Positions 44,801 through 53,969 of a stretch of 64,000 nucleotides of DNA are shown here, piece after piece; position 1 is the first letter of the stretch; each line of letters opens with the position of its first letter. A model generated the notes under the pieces. It was given only the letters and a program-made list of their open reading frames with translations, was not told the origin of the DNA and did no database searches. The translations under genes were made by a program, and so were the position numbers. This DNA comes from Haloferax marinisediminis (GTDB lineage Archaea; Halobacteriota; Halobacteria; Halobacteriales; Haloferacaceae): positions 434,001 to 498,000 of the forward strand of contig NZ_WKJP01000001.1 of the NCBI RefSeq assembly GCF_009674585.1. The letters are read 5' to 3'.

Positions 44801-46170
44801 ACGAGCGGTTCGACGAGTTCGTGACCCGCTTCGAGGAGCGCAGAGACCGCGTCTTCGCTTCCTGCTTCGGCGTAGACGCGCATTTTCGGTTCCGTTCCCG
44901 ACGGACGGACCAGAAGCCACGACCCGTCGTCTAAGAGTAGCTTGAATCCGTCGAGCGTGACGACCTTCGCGATGTCACGGCCGGCGACCGTCTCGGGGAG
45001 CTCGTCGTCCAGTTCGTCGATGACGCGCGCTTTCTCCGAGTCGGGGCAGTCGATGCTAATCTTGTCGGCGACGATTGCACCGTACTCTTCTTCGATGCGG
45101 TCGAGACGAGCGTCGAAGTCCTCTTCGGCGGCGGCAGCGGCCGCGAGCAGTCCCATCAGGACGCCGTCTTTCTCGCGGACGTGGCCACGAACGGAGAAGC
45201 CACCCGACTCCTCGCCACCCATGAGCGCGTCGTGTTCGCGCATCGCGTCGGCGACCCACTTGAACCCGACTGCGGTCTCGAACACTTCTTCGCCGTGTGC
45301 TTCGGCGATGCGGTCGATGAGGAACGTGGTCGAGACAGTCCGGATAGCCGGGCCGGAGTCCGATTCGAGCAGGTAGTCGTAGATAGCGGCGAAAAAGAGG
45401 TTCTCGTCGAGGACGCCTCGCTTGGGCGTGGCGATGGCGAGACGGTCGGCGTCACCGTCGTTCGCGACACCGAGGTCGGCGTCGATGTCGACCATGGCGT
45501 CGGCGAGTTCTTCGAGGTTCTCGGGAGACGGTTCCGGTGAGGACCCGCCGAACTCTGGGTCGCGTTCACAGCGCAGGCGGACGACGTCCGCACCGGCCGA
45601 TTCGAGGAGGGCGTCGGTGACGCCGCGACCACTGCCGTGCATGGCGTCGTAGGCGACTGTCAGTCCGGAGAGGTCGCCGCCGACGAGTTCGAGTGCGTGG
45701 TCTGCGTGCGGTGAGACGATATCGACGCGTTCGATGGTTCCGCGCTCAGACTCTGGCAGGAGGTCGGGTTCAGCGAGGTACGTGGCGACAGCGTCCGTGA
45801 CTTCCGGGAGCGCAGGCGCACCGTCGGAGGGGATGAACTTCACACCGTTGTACTCCGGTGGGTTGTGCGAGGCAGTGACCATGAGCGCACCCGAGAGGCC
45901 ACGGTCGGCGATGGCGTAGGCGACGAGTGGGGTCGGGCAGTCGCGTTCCGGAAGCAGGACGTCGAACCCGTTGCCGGCGACGACCTCTGCGAGCGACTCG
46001 GCGAATCCGGGCGAGGTTTCGCGAGCGTCGTAGCCGACGAAGACGGGGTCGGTGTAGCCCTCTGCGTCGAGATAGTCAGCGACCGCCTGTCCGACGATTC
46101 GGACACGCTCGTCGGTGAACGTGTCCAGGGTGGCGCGCCACCCATCGGTCCCGAAGGAGATTTCGTCCAT
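44797..46170 (-). CDS. Phosphoglucomutase/phosphomannomutase family protein
   Basis: A 457-aa alpha-D-phosphohexomutase. It carries the catalytic Ser in MVTASHNPPEYNGVKF, the metal loop DGDADRL, the sugar-binding GGEESGGFS and the phosphate-binding RPSGTEPKMRV. Whether it acts on glucose, mannose or glucosamine phosphates cannot be decided from the motifs alone; archaeal members commonly act on several. It is read against the DUF7344 regulator and their ends overlap by four bases. It is likely to feed sugar nucleotides for glycosylation and S-layer synthesis. Confidence 0.92.
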   Translation of the reverse strand: MDEISFGTDGWRATLDTFTDERVRIVGQAVADYLDAEGYTDPVFVGYDARETSPGFAESLAEVVAGNGFDVLLPERDCPTPLVAYAIADRGLSGALMVTASHNPPEYNGVKFIPSDGAPALPEVTDAVATYLAEPDLLPESERGTIERVDIVSPHADHALELVGGDLSGLTVAYDAMHGSGRGVTDALLESAGADVVRLRCERDPEFGGSSPEPSPENLEELADAMVDIDADLGVANDGDADRLAIATPKRGVLDENLFFAAIYDYLLESDSGPAIRTVSTTFLIDRIAEAHGEEVFETAVGFKWVADAMREHDALMGGEESGGFSVRGHVREKDGVLMGLLAAAAAAEEDFDARLDRIEEEYGAIVADKISIDCPDSEKARVIDELDDELPETVAGRDIAKVVTLDGFKLLLDDGSWLLVRPSGTEPKMRVYAEAGSEDAVSALLEAGHELVEPLV

Positions 46171-46228
46171 ACGCGCACGTCTGCACGACGAGTCAAAAAA
46201 CTACGTTACGGCCCGACATGTACCGCAA

Positions 46229-46468
46229 TCACGCGTCGACGAGTGTCTGCTTCTGGCGTCTCGTGAGCTGTTTAATCTCGTACTCGCGCGACATCGCCGC
46301 CGACTTCGAGTCGAACTCTTCGACGTGAACGAGTTCGACGGGCGTCCGACCGCGCGTGTACTTCGCGCCGTCACCGGCGTTGTGCTCGGCGACGCGTCGC
46401 TCGACGTCGGTCGTGTATCCGGTGTACAGTGAGTCGTCGCTACACTGGAGGACGTAGACGAAGTGCAC
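46229..46468 (-). CDS. GIY-YIG nuclease domain protein (UPF0213-like)
   Basis: A 79-aa stand-alone GIY-YIG domain: [19 protein letters not shown] carries the YVL and YTG forms of the motif, with catalytic Arg in [11 protein letters not shown] and Glu in [11 protein letters not shown]. The short length fits the UPF0213 family, thought to be nucleases but mostly uncharacterised. The GC content is like its neighbours. No partner gene is obvious. Confidence 0.85.
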   Translation of the reverse strand: MHFVYVLQCSDDSLYTGYTTDVERRVAEHNAGDGAKYTRGRTPVELVHVEEFDSKSAAMSREYEIKQLTRRQKQTLVDA

Positions 46469-46562
46469 GAGAAAATGGTTCAGGGGCGAGGGTATGAACC
46501 CTCCGCCCGAACTCGTGCACGAGACGTTGGCTTCGCGTGGTGGTCTTTGTTCGCTTCAGTGG

Positions 46563-46712
46563 TCATGCAGTGCGGGCACGCTGTCGAGCAACCTCCGCGA
46601 TACCGGCGTTCGCCGAGCAGTTCGGGCAAGCGAGAACTTGACCGTTCTTGTCGGCGAACACGCGCGCGAAGCGCTCAGAGACGTGTGACCCGCAATGGTC
46701 ACATACTGGCAT
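46563..46712 (-). CDS. Small zinc finger protein (DUF7563-like)
   Basis: A 49-codon frame with ATG at 46712 and TGA at 46563. The product begins MPVCDHCGSHVSERFARVFA and contains CPNC at about residues 29-32, making a C-x2-C...C-x2-C zinc ribbon. It ends with a helix AGIAEVARQRARTA. The pattern matches the haloarchaeal DUF7563 family. It is too small for many annotation pipelines but is probably real, because the Cys pairs and composition are conserved in style. Its function is unknown; DNA or protein binding is likely. Confidence 0.75.
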   Translation of the reverse strand: MPVCDHCGSHVSERFARVFADKNGQVLACPNCSANAGIAEVARQRARTA

Positions 46713-46899
46713 TGTCTGAATCCGGCAGCCACCAAGCCGGTGCGTGATACGTAGTGTCCCACACTATTGAGGGCTTCGCGCGTGTGCGTGCGTACGCGTA
46801 GACGGTCGGTTACTCGGGGAGAAACTGGACAGACGTCAACATTCGGCCGGCAGGGCTAAATACGACAAGAGAAGGTCGCCAGCAGAACCGGACAACCAG

Positions 46900-47658
46900 C
46901 TAGTCAGCGTGGCGAGCGTCGGACACGGCACGAGCGACGAGGCCGGCCTGTGCCCCTGCAATGTAGCCAGCGTCGATGTTCACCACGGAAAGAACGGTAC
47001 ACGACTGAACCATGCCGAGGAGCGCTGCTTCACCGTCGCCACCGTGGCCGTATCCGGTCGAGACGGGTAACCCGATGACTGGCGTATCGACCAATCCGGC
47101 GACGACGGTGGGGAGAGCACCCTCTCGTCCTGCAGCGACGATGAGAACGTCTGCCGAGCGGAGGAGGTCGAGGTGGTCGAGGACGCGACCGAGGTGAGCG
47201 ACACCAACGTCTTCGACTCGTTCGACCGTCGCCCCCATCTCACGGAGGACGACGGCCGCTTCGCCCGCAGCCTCGGCGTCCGAGGTCCCGCCGGTGATGA
47301 TGCCGACCGTGGCATCGAGGTCTGGTCGCTCGAACGATGAGGTCGACGCAACGACGGTTTTCGCCCGAGCGTCGCGGTCGATGGTGCAGTCGGGAAGTGC
47401 ATCAGCGACGGCCTCGGCGTGGGCAGCACTGGCGCGTGTGACGAGCGCTCGACCGCTCGTCTCGACGGCCGCGACAGCAATCGTTGCGGTTTCGTCTGGC
47501 GTTTTTCCCTCAGCGAGGATGGCTTCTGGGAGTCCACGGCGCGTCTCGCGTGCGGCGTCGAACCGTCCGGCACCAGTCGTCGCGTACCCCGCGAGTCGTG
47601 CTTCGGCCTCCGCGGGCGAGACGGTCCCGTCCGCGACGGCCTCCAGAATGTCGCGCAT
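46900..47658 (-). CDS. larB: LarB-type (NCAIR mutase-like) nickel-pincer cofactor biosynthesis carboxylase
   Basis: A 252-aa protein. The C-terminal two thirds are PurE-like: GIITGGTSDAEAAGEAAVVL (about 120-139), GLPVSTGYGHGGDGEAALL (about 198-216) and SVVNIDAGYIAG. The N-terminal domain (MRDILEAVADGTVSPAEAEA) is typical of LarB, which carboxylates and hydrolyses nicotinic acid adenine dinucleotide at the start of nickel-pincer nucleotide synthesis. LarE is in this window (53970); LarC is not. The protein is often misannotated as phosphoribosylaminoimidazole carboxylase. A TATA-like TTATATAT lies about 60 nt upstream. Confidence 0.87.
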   Translation of the reverse strand: MRDILEAVADGTVSPAEAEARLAGYATTGAGRFDAARETRRGLPEAILAEGKTPDETATIAVAAVETSGRALVTRASAAHAEAVADALPDCTIDRDARAKTVVASTSSFERPDLDATVGIITGGTSDAEAAGEAAVVLREMGATVERVEDVGVAHLGRVLDHLDLLRSADVLIVAAGREGALPTVVAGLVDTPVIGLPVSTGYGHGGDGEAALLGMVQSCTVLSVVNIDAGYIAGAQAGLVARAVSDARHAD

Positions 47659-47810
47659 GCCCGCACGTTGGCCCGAAGCGTACTCATACCCGTCGTTCTC
47701 CCCTCGTGGACAGAAAACATATATAAGGGGACATTGTTCCTCCGAAATCCGTCGTTATAGAAGCGCCATAACCCCCAAATACGGCGGTATTAACGCCACA
47801 TATAGGAATG

Positions 47811-47818
47811 TTTATTAA
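47811..47818 (+). promoter_or_regulatory. TATA box of the DUF1931 gene
   Basis: TTTATTAA lies 25-32 nt before ATG 47843, in an AT-rich stretch, and fits a strong leaderless promoter. Confidence 0.6.
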
Positions 47819-47842
47819 GGGAGAATCGGTAGAATATCCTGT

Positions 47843-48010
47843 ATGGCAGACCTCATTGTCAAGGCAGCCGTCAAGGAAGCGCTTCAGGACAAAAACGTAG
47901 CTTCGGACTTCTACGACGCTCTCGACGAGGAAGTCTACGAGATTCTCGAAGACGCTGCACGCCGTGCTGAAGAGAACGACCGTAAGACGGTCCAGCCCCG
48001 CGACCTGTAA
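47843..48010 (+). CDS. DUF1931 histone-fold-like protein (55 aa)
   Basis: A 55-aa protein, too small for many pipelines. It reads MADLIVKAAVKEALQDKNVA, then SDFYDALDEEVYEILEDAA and RRAEENDRKTVQPRDL, a helix-helix pattern of the histone-fold DUF1931 family. From memory H. volcanii HVO_0196 belongs to this family. The short length gives only about one histone-fold half with strand, so it may act as a dimer or tetramer. It has a good leaderless promoter and is followed by the palindrome AAACCGGTTT and a T-rich tract. Whether it binds DNA or another target is unknown. Confidence 0.85.
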   Translation: MADLIVKAAVKEALQDKNVASDFYDALDEEVYEILEDAARRAEENDRKTVQPRDL

Positions 48011-48039
48011 ACCGGTTTAAACTACTACTACTTTCTTTT
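48009..48039 (+). terminator. Probable terminator of the DUF1931 gene
   Basis: The palindrome AAACCGGTTT at 48009-48018 overlaps the TAA stop, and a T-rich tract (ctttctttt) follows at 48031-48039. T-rich tracts are the usual archaeal termination signal. Confidence 0.45.
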
Positions 48040-48152
48040 ATCACAGATTGCAGAGCGACAGCGCCAGTCTGCGGACGGTTTAGGAGACGATCTGCTCACC
48101 ACGAACAGCGTCGAAGAGAGCGCAGAACGGCGGCAGTTAGAGTGCAGAACAG

Positions 48153-48839
48153 CTACAGTTCGAGAACGTCCACACCGTCGTCGGTTCCGACGTAGACGAC
48201 GTCGGCGAGGCCGGCGAAGATACCGTGTTCGACCACACCGGGGAGTGCAGACAGCGACCCTGCGAGGGCCGCTGGGTCGTCGATATCGCCGAAATCGCAG
48301 TCGAGGACGAGATTCCCGTTGTCGGTGACGACAGGACCGTCTTTGCGCTCGGCCCGGCGGAGTTCTGGGTCGCCGCCGAGGTCCGAGACGGCGGCCGAGA
48401 CAGTCGTCCGGGCGTCGGGGAGGACTTCGACCGGAACCGAGTGCGAGAGAACGTCGGCCATCTTCGACGGGTCGGCGACGACGAGGAACCGGTCGGCGAA
48501 GGCGTCGACCACTTTCTCGCGTGCGTGTGCTGCTCCACCGCCTTTGACCAGCGCATCGCCAGCGACCTGGTCGGCACCGTCGATAGCGAGGTCGACCGTG
48601 TCGACTTCGTCGAGGTCGGCGAGCGGGACGCCGGCCTCACGGGCGAGTTCACGTGACGCGAACGAGGTCGGAACGCCGCGAACGTCCATCCCGTCGGCGA
48701 CGAGGTCACCGATGGCACGGATTGCGAACGCCGTCGTACTCCCGGTGCCGAGGCCGACGACCATCCCGTCTTCGACTGCTTCGACCGCGGCCTCCGCGGC
48801 GCGGCGCTTCTGGTCGTCGGTTCCGCCAGTCGTCTTCAT
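48153..48839 (-). CDS. rpiA: Ribose-5-phosphate isomerase A
   Basis: A 228-aa enzyme that interconverts ribose 5-phosphate and ribulose 5-phosphate. It shows VVGLGTGSTTAFAIRAIG (phosphate loop, about 28-45), the catalytic region DLAIDGADQVAGDALVKGGG (about 82-101) and HAREKVVDAF. The TTTTTAC element about 28 nt upstream of the ATG fits a leaderless start. PRPP synthetase (5037) uses the same sugar phosphate, but the genes are far apart. The neighbour is the orc gene on the same strand. Confidence 0.96.
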   Translation of the reverse strand: MKTTGGTDDQKRRAAEAAVEAVEDGMVVGLGTGSTTAFAIRAIGDLVADGMDVRGVPTSFASRELAREAGVPLADLDEVDTVDLAIDGADQVAGDALVKGGGAAHAREKVVDAFADRFLVVADPSKMADVLSHSVPVEVLPDARTTVSAAVSDLGGDPELRRAERKDGPVVTDNGNLVLDCDFGDIDDPAALAGSLSALPGVVEHGIFAGLADVVYVGTDDGVDVLEL

Positions 48840-48909
48840 GTCTCTGGCGACTCAGTCGGCGAGTAAAAATGGACCTGAAACGAAGCGGTGGGCGCGCTGT
48901 GCGTCCGGT

Positions 48910-50034
48910 TCAGAGACGGTCTAAAACCGCGTCGGCGTCGTAGGCCAGCGAGATTGCCCGAGTCCGTCCGCGGCCTTCGATTTCGGTGTACCGCGCCTCG
49001 ATGACACCGAGTTGGTCGAGTTTGTTCACGAGTTCGGAGTAGCGCGTGTAGCCCAGTCCAGTCTCTTCGTTGAACGCCTCGAACACCGCGCCGGCGCGTT
49101 CGCCGTCGAATTCGGCGACGACACGGACGAGTTCGCGTTCGGGGTCCGACAGTCCGCGGAGACACCGCGAGAGGTGGACGTACTTCGACTTGTCGTAGGC
49201 CTCGTCGACGTCTTCCATATCGACTGTCCGCGACGCGCGCATCTCGGCGTGGAGACCGGCGCGTCGGAGTAAGTCGATACCCACTCGAAGGTCGCCACTG
49301 TCGGCAGTGAGTTCGGCCACCCGGTCGAGTTCTGGGTCGCCGATGACGTCCTCGTGGAACCCGCGTTTGCTCCGCCCACGGAGGATGTCGACGATTTCGT
49401 TCACGTCGTAGCGGGGGAAGAACACCTCTTCGGGCCGGAAGACGCTCTGGACGCGGCCATCGAGTTCGTCGATGACGTCGAGCGAGAGGTCCGACGAGAT
49501 GATGATGACGCCGATACGCGCCCCAGTGTGTGCCTCGTGGGCGCGAAGCAGCGAGTAGAGCGTGTCGGACGCCTCGTTCTCGTAGAACAGGTAGTTCACG
49601 TCGTCGAGTGCGACGACGAGCACCTCGTCGTCTTCGACCAGTCGGTCGGTTATCTGGCCGAACAGCTTCTTGAACGAGATGCCCGACGACGGGGGTTCGT
49701 ACTCGAAGATGTGTTCGAAGACTCGCGAGAACACCGCGTAGCGAGTCGAGTCGACTTGACAGTTCACGCGGACAGTCCGGACGCCCGACTGCGTCCCCAA
49801 CTCACCGAAGAGTTTCTGTACGGCGGTGGTCTTGCCCGTTCCCGGTGGACCACGAACCATCGTGTTCAGGGGGCGAGAACCACGAACTGCCGGGCGAAGC
49901 GCGTACTTCAGGCTCCGGAGTTGGCTCTCGCGGTGGTTGAACGTCTCCGGGACGTGGTCGATCTCGAAGACGTGTTCGTCGCGGAACACCGTCTCGTCCC
50001 ACGACAGCATCCCCTCTTCGGGGTCCTCCCTCAT
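48910..50034 (-). CDS. Orc1/Cdc6-type replication initiator
   Basis: A 374-aa AAA+ protein with a C-terminal winged helix. Motifs: Walker A RGPPGTGKTT (about 63-72), Walker B LVVALDDVNYLF, sensor-1-like IIISSDL and the winged helix around VFEAFNEETGLGYTRYSELV with wing GRGRTRAISL. Haloarchaea have many such paralogues and only some define active origins. I see no ORB repeats in the flanking 470 bp upstream, so this copy may not sit at an origin. ATG 50034 (MREDPEEGMLSW) is chosen because TTAAG stands near -28. Confidence 0.9.
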   Translation of the reverse strand: MREDPEEGMLSWDETVFRDEHVFEIDHVPETFNHRESQLRSLKYALRPAVRGSRPLNTMVRGPPGTGKTTAVQKLFGELGTQSGVRTVRVNCQVDSTRYAVFSRVFEHIFEYEPPSSGISFKKLFGQITDRLVEDDEVLVVALDDVNYLFYENEASDTLYSLLRAHEAHTGARIGVIIISSDLSLDVIDELDGRVQSVFRPEEVFFPRYDVNEIVDILRGRSKRGFHEDVIGDPELDRVAELTADSGDLRVGIDLLRRAGLHAEMRASRTVDMEDVDEAYDKSKYVHLSRCLRGLSDPERELVRVVAEFDGERAGAVFEAFNEETGLGYTRYSELVNKLDQLGVIEARYTEIEGRGRTRAISLAYDADAVLDRL

Positions 50035-50502
50035 CGAATAGAGTACCACACGCAGGGGACTTAATCGTTTACCGGCGTTCGTCCGACGGGAGTCTTGCGA
50101 ACAGCCTGAGACAGCACCGATGTCTCACTGGCCATGCAGGCGACGTGCGGGTCACCCGCAGATGATAGCGAGTCGGAGGGCATGGCCGGAATTATTGGTA
50201 AGGCAAAATAAAAGACGAGAGCGACTCGTGAAGAGCGTCCAGTGGACGAGAGTCAATCGGCCCGCAAGTGGGGGTATTTTCTGCTTAATTGGCTGGTTGC
50301 GTGTATAACAATCCCCCGATGGGTCGATTGTTCGACACATTAGCAAGGGGACGATGATACACAACCGACCAGAGGGGATACTCTCTCCACAATTCCACGG
50401 TGAACGAGCGGTGACCGAGACGGTACCGTGGGGTCGTTCTAGGCCAACACGTGCTCGTACCAGACTCACTATCGCGCGCAGTCCAACTGAGAGGCTCAGC
50501 AG
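50035..50502. other. Gene-free region upstream of the membrane protein gene, with inverted repeats
   Basis: About 470 bp without a convincing gene. It contains TGCGGGT-C-ACCCGCA at 50146-50160 nested between GGCCATGC (50130-50137) and GCATGGCC (50180-50187), and an imperfect inverted repeat at 50301-50338. An AT-richer patch with aattattggtaaggcaaaataaaag lies near 50200. No ORB repeat typical of origins was recognised. Confidence 0.4.
50301..50338. repeat. Imperfect 13-bp inverted repeat upstream of the transporter-like gene
   Basis: GTGTATAACAATC (50301-50313) and GATTGTTCGACAC (50326-50338) pair at 11 of 13 positions around a 12-base spacer. The site is about 165 bp before the ATG at 50503 and could bind a dimeric regulator of that gene. 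Confidence 0.4.
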
Positions 50503-51726
50503 ATGACCCTCGTTATCTCCATCGTGGTCGTCGTGACGCTCCTCGGATTGTCCGCAGTCCTGTATTCGAGCAGGGTCCAGAACTCGGAGGAGTATCAGGC
50601 GACGGTCGTTCCACTCGCCAATATCATGGACATCGGGTTCGTCGCGATGACGCCGATTATCGTGTTCATCATTGGACTCGAATCGCCCCTCATCATGCTT
50701 GGGCTCTGTGGGCTCGGGTTCACGATGGGGTGGGTCATGCGATACAACATCCGGAAATACGAACCGATAGCCGGCGGGAAGGGTGCGCTACACAATGTCG
50801 CGCGCTTCGGGCAGGCTTCGTTACTCGTCGCGTCGCTCGTGAACGTCGCCTACTACTTGCAGCTAATGGGGGGAGTCATTATCATCCTCATCGCAGTTCC
50901 GCTGGGCGTCAACCTCGACCCCGGCGTGTCGCGGGGGTCAGGACTCGCGGTTCTCTCGCTCGTCGCCCTCGGGTTGATTGGGTTCACCAGAGGACTGGAC
51001 CAACTCAACAAACTGGGCGAAAAGACGACTGCGTTCAACCTCGCGGCCATCACGGCAATCATCGTCGGATTCCTCGCGTACAACGTCGACGCCGTCCTGG
51101 CAGGGGCGTGGGCGCTCCCCAATTACGACCCACCGGTGGGATCCGAAGAGCTCCGGAAGATTCTCGGCCTCTTCGCCATCGTCCAGGGGTTCGAAGCGTC
51201 TCGATACATCGGTTCGCAGTACAGCGCTGACCTCCGTATCAAGACGATGCGAATCGCACAAATCATCGCCACGATTGCCTTCGTCCTCTTCCCATTGGCC
51301 TCCCTCCTCCTCTTTGCGGATTACCGCCCAGATTCGGCCGACCCAATCTCGATCGTTCTCATCGCGACGGTGGCGAGCCCCATCCTTCCGTGGCTCATCT
51401 TGCTCTTAGCGGTTGGGAGTCAGGCATCGGCTGCAGTCAACGCAATCTCCTCACGGTCTGCGGTCCTGCTCGAACTCACCGAAGGAGGCGTAGAGGAGCG
51501 CTTCACCTATCCCATCCTCGCTATCGGAGCCATCGCCGTCGTTCTCGTCACCGACGTACTCTCGGCTGTCGCGATTGCCTCGCGGGTGTTCGCGGCGTTC
51601 TTCGCCATTCAGTGTGTCATCGCACTCGTCGTGGCCTCGCGAGAGAATGAGTGGGCACGGTTCGTGGGCATCGGGCTGGTCGGTCTGGCGATGCTGACAA
51701 TCGCTATCTTCGGGCTTCCGACCTGA
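50503..51726 (+). CDS. Multi-pass membrane protein, transporter-like
   Basis: A 407-aa protein with about eleven to twelve helices, beginning MTLVISIVVVVTLLGLSAVL and including GGVIIILIAVPLGVNL and ISIVLIATVASPILPWLILL. Its scale and a small polar loop with SRVQNSEEYQATVVPLANIM and FEASRYIGSQYSADLRI suggest a secondary transporter of the APC-type fold, but I recognise no substrate signature. The upstream region holds an inverted repeat that could regulate it. ATG 50503 is the only good start. Confidence 0.7.
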   Translation: MTLVISIVVVVTLLGLSAVLYSSRVQNSEEYQATVVPLANIMDIGFVAMTPIIVFIIGLESPLIMLGLCGLGFTMGWVMRYNIRKYEPIAGGKGALHNVARFGQASLLVASLVNVAYYLQLMGGVIIILIAVPLGVNLDPGVSRGSGLAVLSLVALGLIGFTRGLDQLNKLGEKTTAFNLAAITAIIVGFLAYNVDAVLAGAWALPNYDPPVGSEELRKILGLFAIVQGFEASRYIGSQYSADLRIKTMRIAQIIATIAFVLFPLASLLLFADYRPDSADPISIVLIATVASPILPWLILLLAVGSQASAAVNAISSRSAVLLELTEGGVEERFTYPILAIGAIAVVLVTDVLSAVAIASRVFAAFFAIQCVIALVVASRENEWARFVGIGLVGLAMLTIAIFGLPT

Positions 51727-51843
51727 GCGGAGTCCAAATTGAACCGCGAGCGAGGCCAGCGGCCGAGGCTCGCGGGTGTTTTTCCTTAGGTTTTCACAGT
51801 GAGTTGGTCACCTCCGGCGACCCCGAACCGTAAAAAAGTGGGT

Positions 51844-53835
51844 TTAGAACTTCTCCAGCAACCGCCCGTAGAAACTCGTCTCGTTCTCGCCGGCCAGCTT
51901 CTCCACGATGAGTTCGGGCGTCGACCGCGCGAGGTGGTCCTTCACGGGCGAGCGGTTGACGACGAGTTCGCCGTCTTCCAATCCCACGGCTTCGATACCG
52001 TCCACGGCGACGTCGACATCTGCGGCTTCACGGATGCCACCCGCGAGGTGCGAGACGAACACCGCCGCCGCGCCCTGCTCGGAGAGTTCTTCGAGAATAC
52101 CGGCGATGATTTTGGCCGACGCGCCGGGTTCGGTGATGCTCTCCAGTTCGTCCACGAGGACGAGTCGGTCGGCCGCACCGTCGGTGAGCGCGGCGAAGTC
52201 ACGGAGGGTGCTCTCGAACGCCCCGGCGTCGAGCGTCCCCTGTGACTTGGCGTAGTAGTGGAGTTCGGAGAAGCGCGAGAGACGAACCGACTCGGCCGGG
52301 ACGGGAAGGCCCATGTGCGCGAGGACGACGACGAGTGCCACGAGGTCCAGCGTCGACGTCTTCCCACCGCTGTTGACACCCGAGAGGAGCGTGACGCCCG
52401 ACACCTCGTAGTCGACGGGGTCCGCGTCTTCGAAGTCGACGTCGAGAAGCGGCGAGCGTCCCGCCTCGATGGCGAACGAACCCGTGCCGTCGTCGCCGGC
52501 GTGGCCGGTGAACTCGGGGAAGACGCAGTCGAAGTCGCGGGCGAACCGCGAGATTGCGAGTCGAACGTCGAGTTCGAGCGCGTCGCGGACGAGCGTCTCG
52601 ACCGGGTCGCGGAGTTCACCGAGGTCCGATGCGAGGTCGGCTTTCAGTTTCGCGGCACGCCGGTCACGGGCGGCCTTCAGTTCGGTTCGCAGGCGACCCA
52701 CTGCCTCTTCGTCGTGGCCGAGTGGGAACGACGGGTCTTCGGGGAAGATACGTTCCGTCAGGTCGGCCTCGCTCGGGTCGAGTGCCAGCGAGTCGACGAA
52801 GTGGTCGCGGGCGGCCGCGAGCGCCTCGTCGAACTCGTCTTCGAGTTCTCGCGAGAGGAGCGAATCGACGCGCGCGCCCTGTTCGACGAGCGAGAGGAAG
52901 TCGGTCCCCTCGATCGTTACGTTGCGTTCTCGAATCGCATCACGGAGATGGTCGTTGGCGACCGATTCGGCAGTCGAGACGGCCGTGTCGATGTCGTCGA
53001 CGGCGTTCGAGAGTCGTTCGAGTTCGTCGTCGCCGACGATGGTACCGTCGTCGGCGAGACGAGAGAGGGCGTCTCGGAGAGCGCCCACGTCGCACGGCGG
53101 GTCGATTCCTGCGACTTCGTGTACGTCGGCCGCGGCCACCAGCGCCTCACGGTTCTCGGCGAAGAATGCGAGCAGTCGCTCGGGGACGACTTCGTCAGTT
53201 CGCTCTGCCGCGTCGGGGAGGACGCGCACGTCGCCATCGACGTCGATGCCGGCGAACGACTCGTCGAGCACGACGACGGTCGAGTACGAGCGGGCGAGTT
53301 CATCGATGCCGCGCGCGTCTTCGACGACTTCGATGGAGAGTTCCGGGAACGCCTCTTTCGCCGCGGCGTACCGCTCGGCGTCGGCGGTGGCGATACACCG
53401 CTCGCGGACTCGGCGCGTCCGCGGGTTCGACAGGGGTTCGACGCCCGAGAGCGCCGCCAGCACGTCGGGGTCGGGGTCGAGGTCGGTTGCGGCGGCAGCG
53501 AACTCGCGGACCTCCTCGATTCGTGAGTTCGACCCGGTTGGGAAAAGCGTCTCCAGCCGTTTTTCGGCGTACGTCGTGACGGTGCGTGACTGCAGGAGAC
53601 CGAGCGCGTCGCGGTAAATCTCCGTCGCACGGTCGGTCGCGAGGAAGCCGCCGGCGTCGTCGTGGTCGCGCCGAATCGCCCCGCGAGCGATGGCCGCAGC
53701 CCTACCTTCCGTGAGCCCCGGCGCTCGTGCGAGTGCCACCACGTCGCCCGCTTTGAGCGCTCGTTCGGCGTCGTCGAGCTCCGCGAGCGCGGCCGCCGTC
53801 TTCTCGCCGACACCCGGGATGGTCTCGAAGTCCAT
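51844..53835 (-). CDS. MutS-like ATPase with N-terminal helix-hairpin-helix (MutS5-type)
   Basis: A 663-aa protein of the MutS superfamily. The N-terminus (MDFETIPGVGEKTAAALAEL) is a helix-hairpin-helix pair for DNA binding. The middle is long and helix-rich (core and clamp). The ATPase has Walker A LLSGVNSGGKTST (about 497-509), RLVLVDELESITEP (Walker B) and the His in VFVSHLAGGI. Mismatch-recognition domain I with Phe-x-Glu is absent, so the protein belongs to the MutS4/5- or MutS2-like group active in recombination rather than mismatch binding. There is no Smr nuclease domain at the end. ATG 53835 is chosen because the HhH begins there. Confidence 0.85.
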   Translation of the reverse strand: MDFETIPGVGEKTAAALAELDDAERALKAGDVVALARAPGLTEGRAAAIARGAIRRDHDDAGGFLATDRATEIYRDALGLLQSRTVTTYAEKRLETLFPTGSNSRIEEVREFAAAATDLDPDPDVLAALSGVEPLSNPRTRRVRERCIATADAERYAAAKEAFPELSIEVVEDARGIDELARSYSTVVVLDESFAGIDVDGDVRVLPDAAERTDEVVPERLLAFFAENREALVAAADVHEVAGIDPPCDVGALRDALSRLADDGTIVGDDELERLSNAVDDIDTAVSTAESVANDHLRDAIRERNVTIEGTDFLSLVEQGARVDSLLSRELEDEFDEALAAARDHFVDSLALDPSEADLTERIFPEDPSFPLGHDEEAVGRLRTELKAARDRRAAKLKADLASDLGELRDPVETLVRDALELDVRLAISRFARDFDCVFPEFTGHAGDDGTGSFAIEAGRSPLLDVDFEDADPVDYEVSGVTLLSGVNSGGKTSTLDLVALVVVLAHMGLPVPAESVRLSRFSELHYYAKSQGTLDAGAFESTLRDFAALTDGAADRLVLVDELESITEPGASAKIIAGILEELSEQGAAAVFVSHLAGGIREAADVDVAVDGIEAVGLEDGELVVNRSPVKDHLARSTPELIVEKLAGENETSFYGRLLEKF

Positions 53836-53969
53836 TCGGGCAGACCTATCGCGGCATAGAACAAAAAGTCGCGGGTGACAAACTGCCTGCCCACGTGCAG
53901 ATTTCCCGATTCGCGGCCGGTCACGCCGGGTGCGAGGGGCTTTTGACCATCCACCGGGAAGAGAGGGCC

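Noticed and set aside
50152-50469. 105-codon minus-strand frame upstream of the orc gene
   Set aside because: Odd composition rich in Cys, Arg and Leu, no start signal and no family pattern.
50035-50502. Replication origin next to the orc gene
   Set aside because: I found palindromes but no repeated ORB-type elements or long AT-rich unwinding region, so no origin is called.
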